Positions 1 through 7,691 of a stretch of DNA of 20,401 nucleotides are shown here, piece by piece. The notes beneath the pieces were generated by a model, which did not search any database, was not told where the DNA came from, and saw only the letters and a list, made by a program, of their open reading frames with translations. Position 1 is the stretch's first letter; each line of letters begins with the position of its first letter. Made by a program: the position numbers and the translations under genes. This DNA is from Protostelium mycophagum. Taxonomy: Eukaryota; Evosea; Variosea; Protosteliida; Protosteliaceae. The stretch covers positions 1 to 20,401 of the forward strand of contig MZNV01002519.1 in NCBI GenBank assembly GCA_002081555.1. The letters are read 5' to 3'.

Positions 1-1237
1 TTGTAATTAACGTCGACCGTCATGAACCACCGCATTCAAGTGTCGACATTCTTCAGATATTTTCCGATAATTGAAGTATAAGCGATGAATTGGTGACGTC
101 ATCACCTGCACCGATGGCCATGTCATGGAACAAGGCAGTTGCGTCTAAATGTGCAACAACCAATATGATATCTTGGGTCTGGTTGACTTTTCCTCCAATG
201 GATGACCACACACTCTTCCCTCCCTATTATTCATTCAAATTTTCAATCTCCAAAATAGGCGGGAAATTCGAATTTTCAATTATGGCGGGAAATCTGAGGT
301 TCTAAGAATAAAAAATCACCAGAGGGTCGCATTGTCCACGTCTCAAGCAAACATTACTCGGTCCTGAGGCATGCATAAACTCTGAAAGACGAGCTCCATA
401 CATGGGGAACTGTCCCCAATTCGCGGCGTTTGCTTGTGCTTTCTGTTTGTTTTAGTCATGGACCTCTCCAACTTTAATTCATTCAAAGTGTTTTTATTTC
501 AATTTAGAAGCACAAACGGTTCATCATGTATATCAAAGTGAATAACAAGAAGAAAAGATCTCACCTCTAAAACACCTTGTGCCACATAAGTTGAATAATC
601 TATATAATAAGCAGGGATATGTATCTGATCATAGCTGAGTGATGATCCCTGCGCGCGTCATCACCCATTCATCATATAAAGATCATTTTCTTCACCTGTG
701 GGTTCCATACAAAGGTGCTGTTAGGATAGAGGCCGAATCGTTTGTTTGGGTGAGGATCCTCCTGCGAGACGAGAGGGCCGGACATATTAACAGGCAACGG
801 TGACACGATCAATCCAGCGATAGAAGAGAAGGAGGCGAGGTCATCAATCAGAGTGCTATCATTTTTTAAAATGGAACAAAGTGATTCGCCAAAATCGACT
901 TCTATATCGTTGAAACACTCACGCATTAAGATACTGAGGAGCAATGACAAGAATCTTCGGGGTTCTGCTTGCAAAATTTGGATAATTGTCGATATCAGTT
1001 TGGTTCTGGATTGGATACAATGTTCCAGAATCACCTTTCATCGCCGCTGGTCAATTTCAGCCATAATACATCATCAACTAACATTGAAGACTCACATGTG
1101 CAGCCGATTAGATTTGTGGAATTGGCCAGTCGAGTGCATGGATATGCGGCGACGTTATTATACATTGTCTCGTAGACACCGGCCGCATAAACTGAAGCCA
1201 CGAAAAGGGCCAAAATGAAGGTGAGAGGCCGCATCAT
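1..1237 (-). CDS. NCSTN: Nicastrin homologue (gamma-secretase subunit), N-terminal part
   Basis: Nicastrin is the large type I membrane glycoprotein of the gamma-secretase complex; its lumenal domain resembles an M28 aminopeptidase but acts in substrate gating. Exons by reading-phase closure: 1237-1035, 967-923, 855-696, 648-565, 442-320, 223-106. Exon 1 starts with a signal peptide (MMRPLTFILALFVASVYA) followed by CTRLANSTNLIGC, matching the family's conserved N-terminal Cys/Asn/Gly-Cys block. Later matches are SIAGLIVS, FGLYPNST, a WN motif, FMHASG with Cys-rich VCLRRGQCDPL, SVW and VAHLDA. Introns are 47-122 nt with GTGAG/GTGAT donors. The C-terminal half and transmembrane anchor lie left of the window. 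At the edge, reading on past 106 aligns for about 18 residues and then meets TGA (55-53), so either a donor at 105 begins an intron leaving the window or the copy is damaged. Family call is firm; the left boundary is not. Confidence 0.9.
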
Positions 1238-1337
1238 CTCAAAGATCTTTTTGTGCAGCCCGTTGCCTCAAATAAGTCGAGTACTTGATTGTAGACAGTC
1301 ACAAACAATTGAGCTGTTGGTGGTCGAAATGCAAGGC
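1238..1337. promoter_or_regulatory. Divergent promoter between nicastrin and the unknown gene
   Basis: Only 100 bp separate the two start codons, so promoter elements and 5' UTRs of both genes must lie here or overlap the genes. I see no TATA box or repeated motif inside it. The call rests on arrangement alone. Confidence 0.4.
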
Positions 1338-2269
1338 ATGCCGAAGAACTTGGCGACGATTGGACATACAGCCCTCAAAGATGTCGAACAGGATATCCGT
1401 ACAAATGAGACAAAGATTGAAGAAAATCACCAATCACGTCGTAGATCCATCTTTCTTTGGTGTATGCGAGCTGCCAGAAGGATATGAGAAGAGACTCTGC
1501 TTTCTTGGTGGCTTGACACTCTTACAGAAATTCTTCCAGAAACAAGAATCTGCAACAGCCTTTGCGAAACAGGATAGACCCAAAGGCGAAGGAGATCAGA
1601 CATTACAAGAGGGAGAACAATCAGATGAAATTATAGGACACCTTCTCCCCCGTGCTGTTACCACATCAGAAAATGAAACATCCAGGCCTCAGTGGTGGCA
1701 GATGAAGGTCACCAAGAACATAACTAATCCAGAGACAAGTCCGAACACTGGTATAATTCATTTTCCAGCACAGGTAACCCACGACTTCTGTATCATGTCT
1801 GATCATCATAGTTGTGGTACTACTCCTTTGAAGCACAAGACATTGTTCAAATTAGAACACTCTCTTTCTACTGGTTTGTCGTTATGGTTCACGAGCTCTC
1901 ACACTGGAAAGTGTGGACTGACGGAGCTCTTCCTTTTTGGCGCTGCGGTGCACATCAACCCTCTCAACATCCCAGAATTAGTCGCAGTTATAGAAGACAA
2001 CGGTGTATACCGTTATTACGAAGTACCAGAGGACTACATCACAAAGTTATTCATCGAAGACTGGGAATTTAAAGATGTAAGACTGTCCCCGATCAGATTT
2101 GAATCACATTGTTCAGTTGAAAATACCTCTAAATATCGAGTATACCACGGCACCCCTCGACATGACCATTTTAGGCGAGCGAAAGTTAGAAGAAAGAGAT
2201 TTTGAGTTATCAGACGTTCTGAAGACAAGACGCGGAGGGACCGACAGAGAGAGACAAGTGAAATACTGA
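1338..2269 (+). CDS. Five-exon gene of unknown function, about 259 residues
   Basis: I do not recognise this protein. A phase-consistent model is exons 1338-1437, 1478-1773, 1812-1877, 1912-2076 and 2117-2269 (TGA), with introns of 34-40 nt. Start ATG 1338 is preceded in frame by ATG 1329, which is equally possible. The N-terminus is charged and helical (ALKDVEQDIRTNETKIEE), then a short hydrophobic stretch (LCFLGGLTLLQKFF), a polar linker rich in Glu/Gln, a second hydrophobic segment (RTLSFYWF, then LTELFLFGAAV), and a charged C-terminal domain with IEDNGVYRYYEVPEDY and ending GGTDRERQVKY. Two hydrophobic segments followed by a soluble tail could mean a small membrane protein, but this is weak. 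The 1708-1811 segment could instead be one longer intron (donor after AAG at 1707). It is transcribed divergently from nicastrin with 100 bp between start codons, so the two may share a promoter. No AATAAA is seen after the stop. Confidence 0.6.
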
Positions 2270-2397
2270 ACTGTCTTTAGAGTGTATAAATGGCTCTCAT
2301 AAATTGTACATTTACATACCTGTATTATCCCTTTGCTGGGACGATTTGACTTTAAAACCGAACTTTGAAGTACTTACCACATCTTTATGGACATCTG

Positions 2398-2596
2398 CTA
2401 AAGAATGCCAAAAGAATTGGTTTCTATCGAGCTCCGCTTTAATTGGTGTTCGCTCTGTAGTAAAGACACATGTCCCAGCTTCGTCGAGGTTGCATCAGTG
2501 ACTGGTATTTTCAATCATTTTCCATCTACAACGATGTAAATACTCACCGCAATCAAAGAGGTTGCTTTTCACAAAAACAAACTGCCGTGTAATCAT
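2398..2596 (-). CDS. Doubtful small spliced ORF downstream of the transporter
   Basis: An ATG at 2596 opens MITRQFVFVKSNLFDC, which joins in phase across a 46-nt intron (2547-2502; GTGAGT donor, CAG acceptor) to a second exon ending at TAG 2398, giving about 50 residues. The intron contains the ATCTACAAC motif seen in other introns here. A further donor (GTAAGT, near 2376) suggests the transcript might continue with other splicing. Against it: the ATG lies 45 bp after the transporter stop and overlaps that gene's likely AATAAA (2605-2600), so this may simply be 3' UTR or readthrough sequence. No family is recognised. Confidence 0.25.
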
Positions 2597-2599
2597 TTT

Positions 2600-2605
2600 A
2601 TTGGC
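2600..2605 (-). terminator. AATAAA polyadenylation signal of the transporter gene
   Basis: AATAAA reads on the minus strand about 35 nt after the transporter stop codon, within CCAATAAAATG. Its position fits a eukaryotic poly(A) signal, as in the neighbouring genes. Confidence 0.6.
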
Positions 2606-2640
2606 TCCTCTGTGCCTCGTGCACTGTCTATAACTGTGGC

Positions 2641-4017
2641 TCAGCAAATTCCGTCGCAGGCTGTCTGGATATCTTCTGAAGGCTCCTTCACCTCTTTGGG
2701 AAGAGTGTCGTCTTCCCCTGCCACATCCTCGTCTTTGTTCACTTGTACAGAGATTGCGTCGACGTGGCGGTCCATCTCGATGTTGTCGCCGTTGTCGACA
2801 GCGCTGTACACTTCCTTGCTTGTATTCTTCTGAGACACTAAGACCAATATGACTCCGATAAACACCATGGCACCACCCCCGATAACTCTGTACATATTAG
2901 ATGTCATGGAAATTTCGAAGAAATTTCACACCTCATGGACATCTGCTCGCCTAAAAATAGAGTGGCAAAGATGATTCCTGAGAGTGCTTGCACGGGGAAA
3001 TAAATGGATGACACCACTGCAGATGTGTTCTTCAGACCCCAAGAATACATCTGATAAGCGACCACCGAACCTTGACACGTGTCAGAATGAGCTGTCAAAC
3101 TGACACATCTGACAACCTATCACGCAGGAATAGAGTACGGCACCCCAAGATCTCATGTCTAAAGAAACGAAATTATGCCATGCGAGATCACCACGCCTGT
3201 ACGATGCGATGAAAATGGTGTTCAAGAGAAAAGCGATTCCGTTGGCATATCTAAAAGATCATCATGACTCGAGGTTTTTTGAGTTGTAGTGCGGGGGTGT
3301 GGGCAATCTACAATGCAGTTGTAATTCGTGACAACTGACCCGTTCACGATAGCTGGTGGAGTGGATTTGTAGGCGACTTCACCGGAGATGAGGTAAAAAG
3401 AGAATGAGATCGCACCACACAACAACAAGACATTCCCAATAAAATACGGTCCAGTCATCTCGAACTTTTCGACCTGTAAATTTCTCAGAATTGTCGGTGA
3501 AATATCATCGAATTTTCACCTCAGCCATGAACAAGCCACCAGCAGCGCCGATTAGGATACCGGCACATTTCATCACGGAGAATGCCTCGCGTTTGAGACA
3601 TAAGGCGAGTGCTGCTGTGAAGGGGATCGTCGTCATTTCGAGGATGACCGCATTCGTAGCAGTGCTCAAAGATAGGCCGAAAGAAAAAAAGCAGATGAAT
3701 AGTCCAGCTGCAACATGTCAACGTATGTCGATCATATCACTTGACAACTCACTAAATAGTCCGATGGCGGCAAACTGCTTCGCCTCTGTCAGAGTTGGAC
3801 GTCTAAACAATTCTTTGGGATGTGCGATTGCGGCCAAGATGAATAATAAGATGGAAGCCAGAGATACTCTCATGCACACGAAGAGTGAAGGAGGTAAACC
3901 ACCGTCTATGCCATATTTTCCAAATACAGCCATTCCTCCCCACAAAATCTCAGCAATGAATAAGGCCAAGTGTGCGAAGACAGGCACACTCTTTGAGAAC
4001 CAGCTGGGATTCGACAT
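2641..4017 (-). CDS. EamA/DMT-family membrane transporter
   Basis: Member of the drug/metabolite transporter superfamily (EamA type, related to plant WAT1-like and SLC35-like carriers); substrate unknown. Exons 4017-3753, 3707-3520, 3473-3340, 3250-3117, 3070-2932, 2887-2641 encode 368 residues and close in phase throughout; introns are 45, 46, 89, 46 and 44 nt. About ten hydrophobic helices are visible: for example FAHLALFIAEILWGGMAVFG near residues 14-33, SLASILLFILAAIA in helix 2, CAGILIGAAGGLFMAE ending the first EamA repeat, and VIGGGAMVFIGVILVLV as the last helix. The typical second-repeat pattern (SWGLKNTSAVVSSIYFPVQA followed by FATLFLGEQMS) is clear. The C-terminal tail, roughly residues 307-368, is acidic and probably cytoplasmic. 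A start upstream at 4032 would need a non-ATG codon, so ATG 4017 is preferred. The fifth intron (2931-2888) carries two GAAATTTC copies 11 bp apart. Confidence 0.92.
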
Positions 4018-4464
4018 CCTAAATATAAACACCAGTTATGTCCAAGATTCGATCACCAGAGTCCCGTCCCTATCATCTGCTGATCGCACGAATGAAGACA
4101 CCGGAAAAATAACAAGGCGAGATGACAACCGAACTTGTCCAGTTGTTTTCACGGAACAGAGGTATGGACATTGATAGTATTGCTCAGCGGCAGTAGAGCT
4201 CTACGTTTTTGCTCTTTATAACTCTTTTCAGGAGCTGACTAGTGGCGGAAAGTTCTTTGAAGAATTCCTTGCAGCTCCATCGCGCCGGAAGTTCCGCTGG
4301 CGAAATTTACCAAGACATTTTCAGGTGGTAACCTGGCATCTCCCAACTTGCGGGAATGAATTTTCTTCAGTAAGGAATCAGCTTACCGTGATGCTGCGTT
4401 ACTTACCACGAACGTGGTGAGAGGCAATTTCGAGCTTACAAAAACATAAATTTCGAACAAGACA
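4018..4464. promoter_or_regulatory. Divergent intergenic region with dyad elements
   Basis: About 450 bp separate the transporter and protease start codons, so this region should hold both promoters. Visible dyads are CAGGT-GGTA-ACCTG (4322-4335) and ACCACG-AA-CGTGGT (4405-4418), the latter 47 bp upstream of the protease ATG and a plausible transcription-factor site. A TATA-like TTTATAA lies near 4214, rather far from the ATG unless the 5' UTR is long or spliced. No ORF here looks coding. Confidence 0.4.
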
Positions 4465-5803
4465 ATGAACAAGGTTCTAGTTGTCGCCATCCTCGCTATC
4501 ACTGCAGTAGGTAAGACCTAACACCTTCCACCTCCACTTGCATTCAAACTTGCAGCTGCCGTCCAGTCCGACTTTGCACCCAAAGACAAGGAGCCCTGGT
4601 GGCAGAAGAAGTTCGACAGGAGACATGGCCTCCACCCCAGAGAAGCGAATGAGACCCACTTCCGCGGCTGGATGAAAGATCACAACAAAGAGTACTCACA
4701 GAGCCTATTCGCCACCAAATATAACAACTGGAAGACCTCCGTCCAGAAGGTCTGGGACATCAACCAGAGGAACGAGACTTGGGTCGCCGACCTGAACGAA
4801 TTCTCCGCCCTCTCCACCGAAGAGTACAGAAACATGTTTGGAGCTGTTGTACAGGACCCTGCTGACTTGGTGTGGGCCAATGCTACCATCATCAAGCCCG
4901 ATTCCAAGAGAGTGGGTAGAGAGTGATGGAAGGTTTTTGACTGGTGTAGTACCGTCCCGATTCTATTGACTGGTCTGGAAAGAATGCGGTGGCAAGTGTT
5001 AAGAACCAGGGACAATGCGGAAGGTGATCACTTGTGATCTTTGACGAGTACTTAAATTCATAGCTGCTGGTCATTCTCCGCTGCTGCTGCCCTAGAGAGT
5101 GCCATGGCTGTCGGTGGAAAGGGCCTGATGGACCTCTCTCCTCAGATGATCATTGAGTAAGATTTCATAGTGTTGATGCGGAGTTTTGTACATCGCATCA
5201 GTCCCAAAACAGCAACAGCATCTGACCCTTGCAGTTGTGGAAACATGGGAGGCTGTGGAGGCGGCCAGCCACTCAGTGCTATCAAATGGGCCGGAAACGG
5301 TGGTATTGCCGGTTTCCAGGACTACCCCTATACCGGAAAGCAGGGAGCTTGCAAGGTAGGAGACCTTCTGCATAACAACAATCCTCACAATACATAGTCT
5401 TCCGCCAAGAAGAAGGCCTACTGCTCCAGTGTTGCCAGCTCTAACAATGGAAACGACGACAGCGCCGCCGACATCATCGCCGGCGGACCGGCCTCAGTCG
5501 TCTTCCATGCTAACGACGACTTCCAGCACTACAAGACCGGAGTCTACAGCTCTGCAAACTGCCCCAAGTCCGGAAATCACGCCGTGTTGGCTACTGGATA
5601 CTCCTCCAACTGCGCTGTGAGTGTCAAGAAATTTGTTCGGATCGAAGGCTGACGCATCACAGGGATCTGGAAAGGCTTGTTTCATCGTGAAGAACAGCTG
5701 GGGAACATCTTGGGGGAACAAGGGATTCTTCATGATCGCCAAGGGTGGAAACATGTGTGGTATCTCCCAGGGTGTCAACAGACCCTACAACTGCCACGCC
5801 TAA
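4465..5803 (+). CDS. Papain-family (C1A) cysteine protease, cathepsin L-like prepro-enzyme
   Basis: Secreted or lysosomal cysteine endopeptidase. Exons 4465-4510, 4556-4911, 4950-5023, 5064-5156, 5202-5355, 5398-5616, 5663-5803 (TAA) give 360 residues; the six introns are 38-46 nt. Residues 1-17 form a signal peptide (MNKVLVVAILAITAVAA). Next comes an I29 inhibitory prodomain with an ERFNIN-like helix (YNNWKTSVQKVWDINQ) and LNEFSALSTEEYRNMF. The mature domain begins near YRPDSIDWS. Catalytic residues are visible: oxyanion Gln in NQGQCGSCW, Cys160, His302 in SGNHAVLATGY and Asn325 in VKNSWGTSWG. A Gly-rich GNMGGCGGGQP replaces the usual GCNGG. Exons are richer in G and C than neighbouring genes, which may mean strong expression. 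The lipase lies convergently downstream. Start chosen for the signal peptide. Confidence 0.97.
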
Positions 5804-5809
5804 TGTTAC

Positions 5810-5815
5810 AATAAA
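5810..5815 (+). terminator. AATAAA polyadenylation signal of the protease gene
   Basis: AATAAA begins 7 nt after the TAA stop, so the 3' UTR is predicted to be very short, like those of other genes in this window. Confidence 0.75.
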
Positions 5816-6146
5816 TGTCTTGTGTCATGATTAAAAGTGTAAAAATCTCTGCACAACTTAGGTCTATGCCATATCAAGTTACAAAACACATCAAATGAAC
5901 TGCAGCTATATTGTCAAGATGGGACTATACCAGAGGATGGATGACCTCTGTTGCATCTTGAGCATTGTTTCTTCAATTTGAATGGATTTTTGGACAACAA
6001 CAACCATTCACTCTGATATCCTCTCAGAGCAAAAAGAGAACCTGGCCTGAATAGAGGCTCACAGACAACATCAGTAAATTATTGAGTGAAATAATTTACT
6101 ACCATATTAATCAATCGAATAAACAATTGACGAGTATTTTATTTTG
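5816..6146. other. Convergent 3' intergenic region with three stem-loops
   Basis: No coding sequence is seen. Three inverted repeats lie in a row: TCAAGATG (5914-5921) with CATCTTGA (5954-5961), enclosing CAGAGG (5931-5936) and CCTCTG (5945-5950); CTCTGA (6011-6016) with TCAGAG (6024-6029); and AGTAAATTATT (6073-6083) with AATAATTTACT (6090-6100), a perfect 11-bp stem with a 6-nt loop. They sit between the convergent protease and lipase genes and could be 3'-end structures, insulators or a small hairpin RNA. Confidence 0.55.
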
Positions 6147-7467
6147 TTAACATCCAAGAAGTACAGAGGGAAGGTAGTCTTGGCCCAAATAGAGGCCGTG
6201 GTCCAACAGATTGATGATCAAGATTCCCGCGTTACAGCTGGGGTCTGAAGGGTGTATTAGGACCATCACGGTCAGACAAACTCCTCACCCTCTGTCTTTG
6301 TGCATTGTTTGTAGTTGTTTGCGTCCTTGAACCAATACTCGGTGTTGACGTGTTCAGCATCCCAAGCAGCGGGGGGAAGACGAGGGACGGGGTCGCGGTT
6401 CTTGGAATATTCAGTGAAATTTCGATGAGATTTCAGTGGTCACCTGTGTGACTCTGTAAGAACCAGCGAGGTATTGTTTGTCCATGTACTGAGCGAAAGC
6501 GTGGTTGCCGACCCTGCTTCGTTTACAACGTTGTAGAAGCGTCGCAAAAGAATGAAACTCACCTAGGTGAGCCGAAAGTCCACAGCTGCACGGGGTTCGT
6601 CACCGATTCTGCAACAATTTAACACCGGAAAATGAATGTGGCATTTCGAGCAATAAGAAGCTCACTCTCTATGGCGAGATCAGCAGCTGCCAGTGTCGCG
6701 ATGGCACCACCCAAAGAATGTCCGGTGACCACGAAGGGTAACTTTGGATATTTTTTAGAGAGAGCCACACCCGCAGCGATGACTTGGGTGCGAATGGCTG
6801 GGAGGATCAGGTGATGTGATGTTGGTGATGTAATTACACATATAGGCATCAAGGAAACCTCCATGGACTAGTGCCCCAGGAATGGCGTTGTGAAATGGAG
6901 TCTGTTGTTCATCAGACATGCTCGAATAATGTGGTTGAAGTTCACCTTTTGGAAGAAGGCAAGGTCCTCCAGGAAATTCAGAGAGTTGAACAGCTTTGTA
7001 CCACGGAATGCAAATATGACTATTACTGTCAGATAATTAAATGACGGGGACTTACTCTCGGAGTGATCCGCAGAGACACCCGCGTAACCAGCGATGCTCA
7101 TGTATTCGCCCGAAAATGTGTAGGCAACCTTTTCGATTTCAATTCAATATTCGGATTGATGATGATCTCATCAGAAACTCACATTGACCGCCGTCGCATT
7201 CTGTTTGTGACACCAGAAGCACGTCCTGCGATAGTCAGTTTCGGATCGTCATCCGAAAAGACAATACCAGCTCTTGATCTTCTCGGTTGGACAGTAAGCG
7301 CTCCAAGAATACATCAACTTTGGCATCGCATTCTGTTTTGAGAAGGATCCGCCAGTCTGATAATATGAGAACAGAGAACATTGAATCAATAATCGACGAA
7401 CCTCACAACTCGCGAGGGCTACGACGCATGCGACAAAGAGGATGATGGTGTTGCTGGACACTCTCAT
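6147..7467 (-). CDS. Secreted class 3 lipase (alpha/beta hydrolase)
   Basis: Fungal-type class 3 triacylglycerol lipase, 290 residues. Exons 7467-7402, 7356-7268, 7225-7183, 7128-7056, 7025-6946, 6901-6838, 6797-6666, 6608-6563, 6513-6444, 6400-6289 and 6244-6147 (TAA) close in phase. The ten introns are 30-57 nt; the fourth (7055-7026) is only 30. A signal peptide (MRVSSNTIILFVACVVALASC) is followed by YSWSAYCPTEKIKSW and TCFWC, typical of this subfamily, then VIFAFRGT. The nucleophile elbow GHSLGG places Ser166; Asp224 lies in NRDPVPRLPP and His274 in LLDHGLY, completing the triad. Conserved LWTFGSPRVGNHAF precedes the Asp. The first donor is GTTCGT, which is unusual but required by phase. 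AATAAA follows the stop within a few nucleotides. The enzyme probably acts outside the cell or in a digestive vacuole together with the adjacent protease. Confidence 0.95.
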
Positions 7468-7691
7468 TTTGTAGTTTGTCGAGAGGAATCTCCAAATCAG
7501 TGCTGGAGTTTGACTTGACGTTTACCGTGGGTGTCACGGTAGTTAACGCTATCAGCGGAAAGTCCTTCAGGACTTTTGACTTCAAAAGAATTGTGCTGGC
7601 TGTTTTCTATAAACGATCACTTTGGCATCCTTTCATCGGCTTTAGACCATGCATCGTGTTGCATCTTCAGGATGTACTGCTAAGGATCGCT
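7468..7691. promoter_or_regulatory. Short tandem intergenic region upstream of the lipase
   Basis: This 224-bp gap lies between the stop of the upstream glycosyltransferase gene and the lipase ATG, both on the minus strand. It must hold the lipase promoter and the glycosyltransferase 3' end. An open frame on the plus strand here has no family resemblance and is taken as chance. Confidence 0.4.

Noticed and set aside
901-922. A 21-nt nicastrin intron (GTGAGT...ATAG)
   Set aside because: It breaks the frame; the 67-nt intron 922-856 with the same donor closes the phase.
1033-1109. An 18-nt intron in nicastrin exon 1 (GTGAGTCTTCAATGTTAG)
   Set aside because: Its length is a multiple of three, the frame stays open through it, and the downstream DVLWLKLTSG aligns with the family when it is kept as exon.
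1871-1911. An HELSH motif suggesting a zinc metalloprotease (HExxH)
   Set aside because: It appears only if a 34-nt sequence (1878-1911) is read as coding; splicing it out restores a long frame and removes the motif.
1285-2205. A single uninterrupted 306-codon gene
   Set aside because: Other frames carry better coding segments at both ends, and splice sites with correct phase split it into the five-exon model.
3491-4174. A 227-codon open frame on the plus strand
   Set aside because: It lies antisense to the transporter exons and spans their introns; the minus-strand reading has clear EamA helices and splice sites, so this is a shadow.
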